Shown: positions 43,880 to 55,129, numbered from the stretch's first letter. The stretch is DNA of 64,000 nt from Bacteroidota bacterium (GCA_018222965.1 JAAEZH010000014.1:60784-124783), one strand, 5' to 3'. The notes: a model not told the origin generated them from the sequence alone. Program-made: numbers and translations.

Positions 43880-46800
43880 ATGACAGGCCGACCAATCCGC
43901 ATATATCTTTTTTGCCTTTCGGCGAATGTGTATCTCTTTTTGAGCTGCCTGCCCTGCCTTAATGCCCAGAGCTTTGCCTACGAGCAGATCGGCATAGAAG
44001 AGGGCCTGCCCGCCTCCGAAGTTTTGGCCATTTGTCAGGATGAGGAAGGAGCCATGTGGATTGCTACCAATCCGGGGCTTAGCCGGTTCGACGGCTTCTA
44101 CTTCGACCAGTATTTTCAGGCAGACAACATGCGCCTGGGAAAGATTCATTCCATCCAAAAGGACCCACAGGGCTTCCTTTGGTTCGGCGGAGAAAACGGG
44201 TTGTTTGTCCTCAGAAATCATCAACTGCACCAAACCCTCCTGAGCGGCCGACAATGGTTTATGCAGGAGGTTTTTCCCGATGAAGACGGGAGCTTATGGA
44301 TGGCTTGCCTGGATGGATTGTACCATCTGCCCGTCGAACAGGCTGATTCCATTAGAAACGGGCACAATCCGCTTGTTCCTCCTGAAATGGTATTGTCCGA
44401 CTGGCCCCAAAAAAGCCAGGGAGATATGCGGGTACAAGCCATCTGCCGGGGACCGGAAAACGGTATATTCTTCACTACAGACTTTTTTGTATTCCGCTGG
44501 GAAGCCGGCCAATATGAGGTCATTTGGGGCGATAACACCCGAAAGGATGATTATATCACCATTAAACAAATCGATGATAAAATCTATTGGGGGGCAATAC
44601 CAGGATTCTATCGGTATCAGCAGGGAAAAGTAACTTTTCTGCCAGGCAGCGATGGATACGGCAAAAAAATCCTGGCCTATAAAGACGAGGTTCTGATGAC
44701 CACCTCCACCAGTGTTTTTCGTTTAGAAAAGGACAGCCTGCATTTTCTAATCTTTCCGGAAGCATTTGACCTAATCCAATTAAACACCCTGGCAAAAGAC
44801 CGGGAAGATAATTTGTGGCTCGGCTCCTGGGAGGGCGTTCTAAAAGCCGCGCCTTCTGTATTTGATAAATTCTCCATCCCCAATATTCCGGTCTTCGGCA
44901 TAACGGCAGACAGCCTGGGCCAATTACTCATTGGGACGGCAAAAGGAAAAGGATACATCTGGTCGAATCAGACTGCCATTCCTTATATAAACGGAAAATC
45001 AGCGGGTCTGGACAGGGCCGAGATTACCTCTATGGCTACTGATCGATTTGGGAATGAATGGTTTGCCTCAGCCTATCAGGGCCTGCTTTGGCGCAGCGAT
45101 CAGGGACTAAAGCATTTCACGGCTGGCGACGGTTTGGGGGACAACAGTTTTTTCTTTATGCTTTCGCTAAACAATGAAAAGCTGTTGGTTGGAGGAGACG
45201 GAGGTGTTGTACTCATCACTCCGGATACTAAGGGCGGGACATTCCAACGCTTTGACTTTGAACCTCAAGAAGGGGATTACGTAGTCTTTAATTCAGGTTT
45301 TGAAGTAGACACTGAAGATCTTTTACTGGGCAGCGATCACGGATTATTTAGGTGGAATGCAACATCCGGATTATCCCCGGTTCAGATGGAAGGCCTTGAT
45401 GCATTTGAACCCAACATCCGAAAAATTGTGCCGGATGGTGCAGGAGCTGCCTTTTTGGCTACCCTGGGAAATGGCATCATGCGCATTTCATTCGGCTCGA
45501 CCGAAAAAACAATAAAACGAGACTCCGCCTGGATGAGCACCTACCCGATCCAGGAAAAGGTCTGGTTGGACCTGGAAAAAGACCATCGCGGGGATCTGTG
45601 GGCAGCCTCTTTTCGAGAGCTCTGTCTCTTTCCCAAAGAGCAACAGGCACGTCCCCGGTGTTTTGACCGTACCGACGGCTTCTTCCAGGCCAGTTACCCG
45701 GATGTATATCTTCAAAAACAGGCTTCCGGTAAAATGTATGCCGGCTGTTCAAACGGATTGATCTCCTTTCACCCGGACTCAGTCACCATAAATCACAAAA
45801 CCAATGTTCAACTGCGAAAGGTAGTCCTGCTCCCGGAAAACCGCCCGATTTACGAATGGAATCAAGCGAATAATCTATCCACCGTTCATTTGGCCCCTCA
45901 GGAAAACAGCCTGCGTTTTCAGTTTTCAGCCATGCATTTCCGGAATCGAAAAAGAACCAGTTTTGAATATAGACTGCTGCCGCTGGAACCCACCTGGCAA
46001 TACATAGAGGGAAAGACCGAAGTAAGTTACCGGCAGCTTCCTCCCGGGAATTACACTTTTGAAATCAGGTCAGGTTCCAATCCGGGGAGCAACGCACCCG
46101 TGGTTTTTCCATTTGAAGTGTTTCCACCTTTTTGGATGCGGGGATGGTTTTTCGCACTGTTTTCTATTTTTCTGTTTGGGGTCCTGTGGTGGGTTTATGA
46201 CCGAAGACAAAAGCTCCGCCAAAACAGGATCAGTCGGCAAACACTGGACTATTTTGCCACCTCCACCTATGGCGAAAACACCGAAGAAGAAATTCTATGG
46301 GACACAGCAAGAAATGCGGTCATCAGCCTCGGACTGCAAGATTGCGTGGTTTACCTGATTGAAGGTAACAGCCTCATTCAGAAAGCCGCCTTTGGACCCA
46401 AAAAATCGGGTAGAAGATCGATTAAAGACCCTATTCAAATCCCTGTCGGTTCGGGCATTTCGGGCAGTGTGGCAGCCAGCGGCATTCCCGAAATCGTCAA
46501 AAATACGCGGAAAGATGCCCGATACATCATTGACGACGAAGAAAGGCTCTCCGAAATTTGTGTCCCGATAAAACACGAAGATCAGGTGATCGGTGTAATC
46601 GATTGCGAACATCCAACTCGAGATTATTTTACCAAAAAACATTTGCAAACGCTCCAAATACTGGCATCCCTTTGTGCCAATAAACTGGTAAAAAGCCGAG
46701 TGGAGCAGGAAGTGCGACAGCAGGAAAAAAGCCTGCTGGAGTTGAATAAACGCATGGCAGAGACCAGGTTGATGGCAGTTCGGGCGCAGATGAATCCGCA

Positions 46801-47401
46801 CTTTATCTTTAATTCGCTTAATGCTATACAGGAATGTATTCTCTCCGAAAAGGTGGACGCTGCTTTTCATTACCTGTCTCGTTTTAGTCGACTTTTGCGG
46901 CTGGTGCTCGATTATTCCGGACGGAATTACATTCGGCTTGACCAGGAAATAAACCTGCTAAACCTGTATCTCGAACTCGAAAAAATGCGCTTTGATGAAG
47001 ACTTTGTATACGAGATTCGACTAGACCAGGAGCTAGTACCAGACGCATACCGGATGCCCTCTTTGCTCATTCAGCCTTTTGTAGAAAATGCCATCTGGCA
47101 TGGCTTGCTCCCTAAGAAAGGAGCTCGTGAACTCCGCATCGAATTCTCCCTGCAGGAAGAAGACTTCCTAAAATGCACCATCGAAGACAATGGCATCGGA
47201 AGAACGGCATCCATGGACAGCAAAAAAGACAGGCTACACCTCGAAAAGCACGAATCCAAAGGCATTACACTCGCCCGGGAAAGACTGGATGCCATTAGCC
47301 AGCAGACCAATCTCCATACCAACATTGAAGTCCAGGATCTTTATCATGCCGATGGTCAGGCAGCCGGTACCCGGGTAATTATCCTGCTGCCGGGGATATA
47401 A
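43880..47401 (+). CDS. Hybrid propeller-sensor histidine kinase (Reg_prop, Y_Y_Y, GAF, LytS-type kinase)
   Basis: About 1173 residues. Start set at 43880, 4 bp after the previous stop, where a signal sequence begins (MTGRPIRIYLFCL...NAQS). The periplasmic part (about 31-660) has two-component propeller repeats (GLPASEVLAICQDEEGAMW, DREDNLWLGSWEG). A Y_Y_Y beta domain (about 665-745), one membrane helix (about 752-772) and a GAF domain (about 795-935) follow. The LytS-type kinase has phosphoacceptor His974 in QMNPHFIFNSLN, N box QPFVENAIWHGL and IEDNGIGR. No receiver domain is fused, so its partner is probably the LytTR regulator at 57053. Confidence 0.9.
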   Translation: MTGRPIRIYLFCLSANVYLFLSCLPCLNAQSFAYEQIGIEEGLPASEVLAICQDEEGAMWIATNPGLSRFDGFYFDQYFQADNMRLGKIHSIQKDPQGFLWFGGENGLFVLRNHQLHQTLLSGRQWFMQEVFPDEDGSLWMACLDGLYHLPVEQADSIRNGHNPLVPPEMVLSDWPQKSQGDMRVQAICRGPENGIFFTTDFFVFRWEAGQYEVIWGDNTRKDDYITIKQIDDKIYWGAIPGFYRYQQGKVTFLPGSDGYGKKILAYKDEVLMTTSTSVFRLEKDSLHFLIFPEAFDLIQLNTLAKDREDNLWLGSWEGVLKAAPSVFDKFSIPNIPVFGITADSLGQLLIGTAKGKGYIWSNQTAIPYINGKSAGLDRAEITSMATDRFGNEWFASAYQGLLWRSDQGLKHFTAGDGLGDNSFFFMLSLNNEKLLVGGDGGVVLITPDTKGGTFQRFDFEPQEGDYVVFNSGFEVDTEDLLLGSDHGLFRWNATSGLSPVQMEGLDAFEPNIRKIVPDGAGAAFLATLGNGIMRISFGSTEKTIKRDSAWMSTYPIQEKVWLDLEKDHRGDLWAASFRELCLFPKEQQARPRCFDRTDGFFQASYPDVYLQKQASGKMYAGCSNGLISFHPDSVTINHKTNVQLRKVVLLPENRPIYEWNQANNLSTVHLAPQENSLRFQFSAMHFRNRKRTSFEYRLLPLEPTWQYIEGKTEVSYRQLPPGNYTFEIRSGSNPGSNAPVVFPFEVFPPFWMRGWFFALFSIFLFGVLWWVYDRRQKLRQNRISRQTLDYFATSTYGENTEEEILWDTARNAVISLGLQDCVVYLIEGNSLIQKAAFGPKKSGRRSIKDPIQIPVGSGISGSVAASGIPEIVKNTRKDARYIIDDEERLSEICVPIKHEDQVIGVIDCEHPTRDYFTKKHLQTLQILASLCANKLVKSRVEQEVRQQEKSLLELNKRMAETRLMAVRAQMNPHFIFNSLNAIQECILSEKVDAAFHYLSRFSRLLRLVLDYSGRNYIRLDQEINLLNLYLELEKMRFDEDFVYEIRLDQELVPDAYRMPSLLIQPFVENAIWHGLLPKKGARELRIEFSLQEEDFLKCTIEDNGIGRTASMDSKKDRLHLEKHESKGITLARERLDAISQQTNLHTNIEVQDLYHADGQAAGTRVIILLPGI

Positions 47402-47556
47402 ACGTTTAGCAGAACCTGTGCTCAGGCAGGCTTTAGGGCCTCGCTCCACCAAAACCCAACACCTTCTCCCGCCCGCATACCACTTCCTTTCTTACATTAA
47501 ATAACCCACCATAACCATTGGATAAATGAAATTGCCATTTCCCTGCTGATCGCTGA

Positions 47557-47577
47557 TTTTGGGCATAAACCCAAAAA
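47557..47577 (+). promoter_or_regulatory. Inverted repeat abutting a start codon
   Basis: TTTTGGG-CATAAA-CCCAAAA ends one base before the ATG at 47578. A similar element precedes 57887. In mRNA it would fold against the start codon, so it may gate translation; it could also be a DNA operator. The rest of the 176-bp gap shows nothing. Confidence 0.4.
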
Positions 47578-49257
47578 ATGCGATACCTCCCGATTATTCT
47601 AATCTTATTCAGCGGATTCTCGCTCCGGGCCCAAAACCTGGAAAACATCGGATCCAATGCCCCGGTCAAACTGCGGTCGGGTTTCAACCTTTCCTTTCGG
47701 TATTACGAAAGCAACCGGGATACGCCCCTGCAACCAGGCCTGAGTTGGTACCTGAGTGGCAGTCCGGTACTCGAGATTTATGGCGTATCCCTCCCCTTCC
47801 ATTTCCTGTTGTCGAATCAGCAGAGAAGCATCCAACAGCCCTTTAATGAATTTGGCGTTTCCCCTTATTACAAATGGGTACGACTCCACATGGGCTACTT
47901 CAACCCGCGGCATTCTCAATTTACCCTGAATGGAAAAAGGATGCTGGGTGGTGGTATCGAACTCACCCCCGGCAAGCTTCGATTTGCCTTTGCTGCCGGA
48001 CGGTTCCGAAAACCAATTGCCTTTCAAAACAACCCCGCTACCCCGGAAACTTTTTTGCTGCCCGGAGCCGAACCCTCCTTCAAACAAACGGGATTTGCAG
48101 TCAAACTCGGCGTGGGCTCAGAAAGAAATTACTTTGACCTCCACTTCCTCAAAGGACGAGACGTACCGGAAGAAAACGTGCTTTCCGATACCCTGGGAAT
48201 AAACCCGGCCGAAAACGCAATCATCGGAACAGGCTGGAAAATCCAGCCCACAGACTGGCTGGCCTGGAGTGGAGAAATTGCCATTAGCGGATTTACCCGG
48301 GACCAAACCGCAGCCCTGATCCCGGACAGCACCCTGCCGGCGCAAAACTTCATCAGTTCCATCCTGGAACCTCGAGAAACTTCCCAGGTATTTGCCGCTG
48401 CTGAAAGCGAGCTAAAACTGGGTGTGCGTCCCTTTTCCCTCAGTTTTCGATACCGCCGGATTGATCCGGATTACAAAAGCATGGGGGCTTATTTTTTTCA
48501 AACAGACCTTCAATCCTTTACGGTGGCACCAACCTACATCAACAAGGATGGTTCCCTCTCCCTTTCGGGAAGCCTGGGTTGGCAAACCGACAATCTCTAC
48601 GATCAAAAAGTAGCAGACAGCCGGCGGATAATCGGATCGGGCGTACTCAACTACCAGCACAATGCCACTTACGGCATTACAGCACAATACAGCAATTACG
48701 GACTGAGCCAGACGCCCATCAACTTAAACTATCCCGACACCATCACCATCGCCCAGGTATCCCATCAAGCCCTGGTCAATCCCTGGTATCGCTTTGGCCA
48801 AAGTTACCTGCACTCCATCAGTGCCTCCGGAACCTGGTTTGTCCTCACCGGATTACAGGGGTCCCTAAACACCCTGACCAATCAGGGGATTAGCCTAAAC
48901 TACAATCTACAAGCTCCTCAAGGTATCTGGTCGCAGCAATTCGGCATAAGCTGGAGAAAAACCAGCAACTCCCTCGGGCTCATCAATACCACCGGACTGC
49001 GGTGGAGGGGACAAATTCCCATGCTCGAAAAGAAACTCACCCTCTCCTGCCTGATTGCCTGGTTCCGAAATACGGATATTTCCAGCGGATTAACGGGGAG
49101 CTTATTAAATATCCAACCAGCTTTGATCTGGAAGGTATTCAAGTCTCAACAGCTTCAATTGCAATATGCCTTTCGGCGAAATGTCGCTCCCGAAACGACA
49201 TTGGGTACAGACTTTCTGGAACACCGGGCCTTTATCTCTTACGGAATTCAATTTTAA
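47578..49257 (+). CDS. Predicted outer-membrane beta-barrel protein
   Basis: A 559-residue protein with a signal peptide (1-18, LRAQ), no transmembrane helices, and a long run of alternating amphipathic strands (FNLSFRYYES, LSWYLSG, FAFAAGRFRKP, LSFRYRRI, LQLQYAFRRN) ending in FISYGIQF with a terminal Phe, the usual mark of an outer-membrane barrel. It starts 176 bp after the kinase and is followed 4 bp later by the giant surface protein, so it is a natural candidate to export or anchor that protein. No named family recognised. Confidence 0.7.
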   Translation: MRYLPIILILFSGFSLRAQNLENIGSNAPVKLRSGFNLSFRYYESNRDTPLQPGLSWYLSGSPVLEIYGVSLPFHFLLSNQQRSIQQPFNEFGVSPYYKWVRLHMGYFNPRHSQFTLNGKRMLGGGIELTPGKLRFAFAAGRFRKPIAFQNNPATPETFLLPGAEPSFKQTGFAVKLGVGSERNYFDLHFLKGRDVPEENVLSDTLGINPAENAIIGTGWKIQPTDWLAWSGEIAISGFTRDQTAALIPDSTLPAQNFISSILEPRETSQVFAAAESELKLGVRPFSLSFRYRRIDPDYKSMGAYFFQTDLQSFTVAPTYINKDGSLSLSGSLGWQTDNLYDQKVADSRRIIGSGVLNYQHNATYGITAQYSNYGLSQTPINLNYPDTITIAQVSHQALVNPWYRFGQSYLHSISASGTWFVLTGLQGSLNTLTNQGISLNYNLQAPQGIWSQQFGISWRKTSNSLGLINTTGLRWRGQIPMLEKKLTLSCLIAWFRNTDISSGLTGSLLNIQPALIWKVFKSQQLQLQYAFRRNVAPETTLGTDFLEHRAFISYGIQF

Positions 49258-49261
49258 CACC

Positions 49262-52200
49262 ATGAATCAATTTCAATATTTCATCCTGACCATATTCCTT
49301 ATTGGAGGAATCTCCCTTCAGGCACAAACGGAAGTAATTGTTAGTCCGGTTATCACCCCACCTTACAGCCCCTACTTACAGGACTACCAGGACAAGGCAA
49401 TCATAACCCTTCAGAATACAACCTCTCAGGATTTGTCTGTAAAACTCACCGGACGAATCGAAGGCGATAATGGGTATGCCTTATTCACCAATCCGGGTTA
49501 TTTGCCGAATGCGCCGATCCTGCTATCACCTCTTGAATCAAGAACCATTTTTGTCGCCACAGAAGCTTCCGAATTTCTGGATGCCGAAAACCTGGACACT
49601 AATATTCCGGGAAATGTGCAAAGACACATCCTCACTTCAGGTCTTTTGCCGGAAGGCAATTACACCTTTTGCGTGGAAGCAAGAGATTATTTGACCGGAA
49701 GTCTGCTTTCGGCGACAGCCCCGGCCGGATGCGTGCCCATCAGCATTCAATATCCCGATCCGCCAGTCATCACCAATCCCATTTGTGAAGCGGAAATCCA
49801 ACAAGATCTTCCGGTCATTTCCTGGACACCCCCTACCGGAAACCTTGCCGGAGCTTTGATCAATTACGATCTGTATGTAGTTCCCCTGGAACCAAATGAA
49901 AATCCTTTCGAAGCCATTGACAGAGCCTATAGCTATCAGGCCGGAAACCCCATTATTTTTCGCGATCTGATGGATCCGCTTTATGTGTGGCAAGCCTGGG
50001 ATATTCCACTGGAAGCCAACAGGGAATATGCGGTACAGGTCGTGGCCCGAGATGTCAACCAGCGAGTCATTTTCAACAATCAGGGCCGCAGCCCGGTTTG
50101 CACCTTTCAGACAGGCGGGCCGTCTAGTCAGATTTCCGGAATTGAAGAAATTTCAAATAACCCCTTCGACAATTTTTTAAATGCCAGCATCTCGGGGCAA
50201 TTGTTATATCGCTTTCCGGGCAGAGATCAGTTTGCAGCAGAAGGCGTGGATGTCGAAACCTATCATGAAATAGCAGATGTATCGAATTACGTCCCACATC
50301 AGCCATTCGACTACAGTCAACCGATCCTGATTGACAACTTCCCACTGAACCCAAATGGCGCTGACCCAATGGCCAACAAAACCATCAAACTGGTAGTTTA
50401 TACTTTGTTTAAAATGCCAAACTATCCCGGACAGGACCCGGAGTTTTTGGTACCCCGATATGGCAATGAAGCTTATGGTGCCTATCCGGGTATGCCGCAA
50501 AACACAGACCTGCCTGTACCCTATTATTACCAGGGACAGGTATTGGATGTAACCCAGACAGATGAAAACGGCAACTTCAATTTCAATTTTATTCAGCTGG
50601 ACAGCCTGCTGGATATCGGTTATTATCCAAACGGAATCGGTACTGCTTTTTTTGGCGGGGATCAAACCCCGATTGATGCGACAGCCGGAGGGACCATAGA
50701 AACAGGTACTTCCTGGAGCACCTTTAAGTACACGGGCATGCATCAGGTGCTGCGCATAGAAGTGGAAAGCGATTATTATTGCAGCCCCGATATCAACATC
50801 ATTATTCAACCGGAACAAAGTCTGAATTTAGACCCCCTGGTTTCGCTGGTGCGTTCTTATTCACTGACTGTTCAGACACTGGCCAGCGATGCCCAGAATC
50901 AACAGTCTACAGCCGGCGGTCCGCTGGAATTCACGGAAGTGGAAGTCCTCCGCGGCTTGAACGATCCGCTGGTCGCTGACGTCCCTGAAGATGAAGGCCA
51001 AAACCTGGGAGAATCTGAGATCATACCACCTGGTTTCACCTTCCGCATTCTGAGTCGGGGAACGACCAACTCAGACGGTAAGACCACTTTTCGAAACCTG
51101 GTGAAACATCCCATTGGTCAAACCGGAAAATATTTACTGCGGGCCAAAACGAAAGAAAGCAATACTCCTTTCGCTTATGTAACTACGGTAGTACCCTATC
51201 CGGCAGGAGATGGTATTGAGTATGGCTCCGAACCAGACCATACACCTTATGTGCATGGAAGTGGAGTATTTCCTATGAGTCCATACTGGAACGGCAATCA
51301 CAAAGCCATTTTTAACAGCGAATACGATTCGCCCCATTTCAATACCCAAATAATACTGGAGCCAAACGATCCGGTGGTTTTTGGCCGGGTAAAACACGAT
51401 CATGTCGGACTGCCAAATGTATTGGTCGAACTCACTCAAAATGGGCAAATTATACGGGAAGAACTCACCGACGAAGACGGCTATTTTGAGTTTGTTCATC
51501 TAAATCCGGGAAACAATTATCGCTTGCATTTTTCGCGCTATGGCTACCAGGAGAAATCCCATCCGAGAAATGTATTCAGCCTCCAGCCGGGCACCTTTAA
51601 AGATTTCCAGGAAATTCAGTTATCCCCCCTCGGAGAAGTCTATGGTCATGTAAGCAGTGAATCCGGGGATGGCGTCCCCTCAGATGTAAAAATTGCCGAC
51701 AGTCCCTGGTACCCTACCCAACAGGTAAATGCAGGCCAGCTGCCCTTTCAGACGGAGGGTAACAATCCGAATGAAGTAAGTGTAACAGGTTTGAATACCC
51801 TGGACCAAAAATCCATGTTCCATTTCCCGGCACAAAGCGGGAACAGACTGCTGATGATCATCGATCCGTATTCCGATAAATACTTCAGTGATACGCTGAC
51901 TATAAGTATTCCGGAATCAGACGGAAATCTTACCTATCTGGGTGCCTTTATCGTAAAAGAAAAACTCCACCGACCGGAATTTCACCTCAAAGACGAGCAG
52001 GGGAATAATGTAACCGGTGCACAAATACTCATTCAGGAACAAGAATTGTCTACCAATCGCATCGGCATGGCAGCGACCACCTTCGCCAGTCCGGCGTCGG
52101 AGTTTTTGCTGACTATCATCCCGCCGGAAGGCAGTCAGCTCGTTCCGCTACAGCAATATCTTACTATTCCTATTTCCAAAGAGCCGATCCGGTATGATAT

Positions 52201-55123
52201 TACACTCAGTCAGGGCCAAAGTATATCGGGTATGGTTACTGCCGGGCCAGACAGCCTGCCATTGCCCAATGCCCGGGTATTTCTCGACACCTGGCAGACC
52301 TACGACTATGAAATTCCTGTCATCGAAACCTTTACAGATGCACAGGGAAATTACACCCTAAACGGGTTGCCCGAAGAATATGTGTCTACAGCCGGCGGCA
52401 ATATGACCTATCCGCTGAAGATTGTAATTCGAGCGGTAAAGTCAGATCCGGCAACGGCTTACATCGGCGATATGCAGGAAGTCTTTCTCCCGGAGGATGA
52501 TCCCGTAAATTTTCATCTGGAGATCATGGAAAACACCAATCTCTCCCAAATCTGGGGCTTTGATGTAGAGATAGAATCTGCCAGCCAGAGCAGTGGCAAC
52601 AACTGGACCCTGAGCGGTTCCTTCATCAACTTACCTTCCAATCCGAACTTTAGCCTGTTGCTACCGGAAACAAGGCTGGACTTTGTTGACCTTCCGGTAA
52701 CGATGGTTCCCGGATCAGCAGGAACCCTTATTCCGGATCCTCAATCTGAAGCCATTACGCTGGACCGAAATTCGCTGCATATTGGCATCAAAGAACAGTT
52801 TCAGGGTACGGTGCAAAACATAAACTATGATCCCGGAAATGCATCGTCCAACCTGCTACAAATGAAAGAAAAAACACCCGAAAAGGGTGTGATAGAAGGT
52901 AAAGTGGAGATTGATCTCGCCTCCTTCAATTTTTCCTACAATTATACAGGAAAACTGCACCTGGGAGACGGCCCGGATAATGCCCTGGTCGAGGTCTTCC
53001 AACCTCAATCGGTCTCCTATCCCGATCGCAGCTTTAATGTACTAAGCCTTCGAAGCAGAACCGGAAATCCGGCCATCAGCGACCCCTGGTTCAAGGTCCA
53101 TGAATTTAATGCTTCGGCAGATCGCTTTCAATCGTATATCGATAAGGATACCGTTGCTCTGTTTACTGTATTACACACCGAAATTCCCTTTACCGCCCCC
53201 CCCGATCTGGAAATCCAGGCTGGTCATATCAAAGTGTTGCCGAATACCATCCTGCCCTTTGAGCAAGGTGCCCAACTCGAGTTTATGCTCGAGGATTGGA
53301 ACATCGTCAGTAATTCCGGCTGGTATTACAATAATAATTACGGGGGACTGCACATTCCCAATGCCACGATCAAAACAGGTGTTATAGATGTGCCTGTGAA
53401 GGATATGATCGTGCAATTCGACGACATTGACGTGGGCAGTATGAACTTACACCATCGTACGGGGGGAAGTTCGATCAGTCTGGCCGGTGTAGCTCCTCTG
53501 GACCTGCACGGCAATGAACCGGTGTTGTATCTGGACCCCAAGGTCCCGACCGATCTGCAACCACACTGGCGAATCGAAATACTGGGTGATGCAGAAAATC
53601 CGGCAGCAACCACCAGCATTCCGGAGTTTGCACCACAGCAAGTGTCTTTCACCAGCTTCTCCCTGATCAGCAATGGGGAACAGTACTTGGTTGTGGAAGA
53701 TCAAAGTGTACTCGTTTACGATGTACTCGAATTTGATCTGCACGGCATACAAACCTCCTACAATTTCTTCACCCTCACAGGAGAAGCGGATCTGAAAATC
53801 CCGGAGGTTCCTTCAAACTCCGGCGTTTTAAAATTTACCAAACCGGGCGATGCGATTCAAATGGACTTTGAGCATTTTGAAGTAGCCGTTAGCGGACTCG
53901 GAAAAGTGGAATTTATAGACGACAATTATGTGGGTGCACAGGGTTTTGTGCAGGGCGAATTTTCAGCCATGGGCACGCTCATTGCTTCCGATGATCTGGG
54001 CAACAACATCCAGTTAAAATCCCGCCTGGTCAGAACGCCTGCGCAGTGTTTTGTGGAGGTTGTACAGGTAAACAATGAGAACCAAAAGGTAGTCTGCGGG
54101 CAGCAGGGTTCCAACTATCTCGAAGTAACACAGGGACTGATGCCGGCCAATTTAAGTAACCAGAGTTGGGAAATGTTTGAATTTGATGCCTATCCAAGAT
54201 CTGATGTGGGGCTTGAGCAAAACACCCAGTTGCTACATTTTCAGGTTGTTGGCGCCATCAAAGCCGATCAAAGTGCTATTTCGGTCACCGATCTGTCTAC
54301 CGACTTCGGAGGTATGACCATTATTTACAACCTGGTGGATCACAGTCTTTTCGCTCAACTTGAATTTGCCTATCCCGTACCCATGGGCGTGGTGACTCTT
54401 TTTCAGGGAAATCTGAATTTCAAAATGAGTGACAAGGGCTTTTATTTCATGCTGGCCGCTGAAGGAAATGTACCTGTTGTTGGGGATGTAAACGTCATCA
54501 GCCTGGCCGGTCATTATTCCCAATTTCCCGCAGAGGCAGCCAGCGTCTGGTCAGAATATGCGCTTCAGGATTTTCCCGAAGCCTTTGCAAATGGCTTTAG
54601 CGGCTTTGTGGTCAACTGCCTTTGGGAACCCGTTGATGCTTCGGCGGGCATAACCATCATCCCCGGGGAAGTGTATATGGATTTCACTGCTTACATCGGA
54701 TTGGAGGTTCGGGTTTACTTTGACTTTGGAGATGCCGAATACGGCTTTTCGGCCCTTGGCCGGGGAGACTTTATCCTGGCTTTCAGTGCCCCCTGTTTTG
54801 ATGCCGGGCTTGGCCTGCGTGTAGAACTGCTGCTGGGCATGCAAATCACTGACGATGACTTCTTGCTTCAGGGCTGTGCCAGTGTAAATCTCTTTGCCTA
54901 TTACCACGCTTGTGCACCCGTAATAGTCCCTCCAAACCCCAGTCCGGTTTGTACCGACTGGTGTTCGGCAGATTGCTGGACCGGCGGGGTGCGCGTAGAC
55001 CTTGAAATCGGTGATTCGGTGGGTGGCGTCGAGTTTGATGTAGAACTGGACGGACCGCCCTGTAGCGGCCAACCCATGGAGATTGAGGCTGTCGCCGAAG
55101 AATTTGACATTGACTGTAATTAA
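49262..55123 (+). CDS. Giant secreted TANFOR-like surface protein with carboxypeptidase-regulatory-like domains
   Basis: About 1953 residues with a signal peptide (residues 1-21, SLQAQ); start at 49262, 4 bp after the previous gene. The N-terminal ~260 residues resemble TANFOR-type modules (PPYSPYLQDY, VKLTGRIEGDNG, LPEGNYTFCVEARD). Several CarboxypepD_reg-like beta domains follow (VFGRVKHDHVGLPNVLVELTQ near 710-800; SISGMVTAGPDSLPLPNARVFLD near 985-1060). A long unassigned beta-rich region leads to a Cys-rich end (CASVNL, HACAP, CTDWCSADCW, final Cys). There is no T9SS sorting domain. Probably an extracellular fibre or scaffold presented by the adjacent barrel. Confidence 0.75.
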   Translation: MNQFQYFILTIFLIGGISLQAQTEVIVSPVITPPYSPYLQDYQDKAIITLQNTTSQDLSVKLTGRIEGDNGYALFTNPGYLPNAPILLSPLESRTIFVATEASEFLDAENLDTNIPGNVQRHILTSGLLPEGNYTFCVEARDYLTGSLLSATAPAGCVPISIQYPDPPVITNPICEAEIQQDLPVISWTPPTGNLAGALINYDLYVVPLEPNENPFEAIDRAYSYQAGNPIIFRDLMDPLYVWQAWDIPLEANREYAVQVVARDVNQRVIFNNQGRSPVCTFQTGGPSSQISGIEEISNNPFDNFLNASISGQLLYRFPGRDQFAAEGVDVETYHEIADVSNYVPHQPFDYSQPILIDNFPLNPNGADPMANKTIKLVVYTLFKMPNYPGQDPEFLVPRYGNEAYGAYPGMPQNTDLPVPYYYQGQVLDVTQTDENGNFNFNFIQLDSLLDIGYYPNGIGTAFFGGDQTPIDATAGGTIETGTSWSTFKYTGMHQVLRIEVESDYYCSPDINIIIQPEQSLNLDPLVSLVRSYSLTVQTLASDAQNQQSTAGGPLEFTEVEVLRGLNDPLVADVPEDEGQNLGESEIIPPGFTFRILSRGTTNSDGKTTFRNLVKHPIGQTGKYLLRAKTKESNTPFAYVTTVVPYPAGDGIEYGSEPDHTPYVHGSGVFPMSPYWNGNHKAIFNSEYDSPHFNTQIILEPNDPVVFGRVKHDHVGLPNVLVELTQNGQIIREELTDEDGYFEFVHLNPGNNYRLHFSRYGYQEKSHPRNVFSLQPGTFKDFQEIQLSPLGEVYGHVSSESGDGVPSDVKIADSPWYPTQQVNAGQLPFQTEGNNPNEVSVTGLNTLDQKSMFHFPAQSGNRLLMIIDPYSDKYFSDTLTISIPESDGNLTYLGAFIVKEKLHRPEFHLKDEQGNNVTGAQILIQEQELSTNRIGMAATTFASPASEFLLTIIPPEGSQLVPLQQYLTIPISKEPIRYDITLSQGQSISGMVTAGPDSLPLPNARVFLDTWQTYDYEIPVIETFTDAQGNYTLNGLPEEYVSTAGGNMTYPLKIVIRAVKSDPATAYIGDMQEVFLPEDDPVNFHLEIMENTNLSQIWGFDVEIESASQSSGNNWTLSGSFINLPSNPNFSLLLPETRLDFVDLPVTMVPGSAGTLIPDPQSEAITLDRNSLHIGIKEQFQGTVQNINYDPGNASSNLLQMKEKTPEKGVIEGKVEIDLASFNFSYNYTGKLHLGDGPDNALVEVFQPQSVSYPDRSFNVLSLRSRTGNPAISDPWFKVHEFNASADRFQSYIDKDTVALFTVLHTEIPFTAPPDLEIQAGHIKVLPNTILPFEQGAQLEFMLEDWNIVSNSGWYYNNNYGGLHIPNATIKTGVIDVPVKDMIVQFDDIDVGSMNLHHRTGGSSISLAGVAPLDLHGNEPVLYLDPKVPTDLQPHWRIEILGDAENPAATTSIPEFAPQQVSFTSFSLISNGEQYLVVEDQSVLVYDVLEFDLHGIQTSYNFFTLTGEADLKIPEVPSNSGVLKFTKPGDAIQMDFEHFEVAVSGLGKVEFIDDNYVGAQGFVQGEFSAMGTLIASDDLGNNIQLKSRLVRTPAQCFVEVVQVNNENQKVVCGQQGSNYLEVTQGLMPANLSNQSWEMFEFDAYPRSDVGLEQNTQLLHFQVVGAIKADQSAISVTDLSTDFGGMTIIYNLVDHSLFAQLEFAYPVPMGVVTLFQGNLNFKMSDKGFYFMLAAEGNVPVVGDVNVISLAGHYSQFPAEAASVWSEYALQDFPEAFANGFSGFVVNCLWEPVDASAGITIIPGEVYMDFTAYIGLEVRVYFDFGDAEYGFSALGRGDFILAFSAPCFDAGLGLRVELLLGMQITDDDFLLQGCASVNLFAYYHACAPVIVPPNPSPVCTDWCSADCWTGGVRVDLEIGDSVGGVEFDVELDGPPCSGQPMEIEAVAEEFDIDCN

Positions 55124-55129
55124 ATCAAT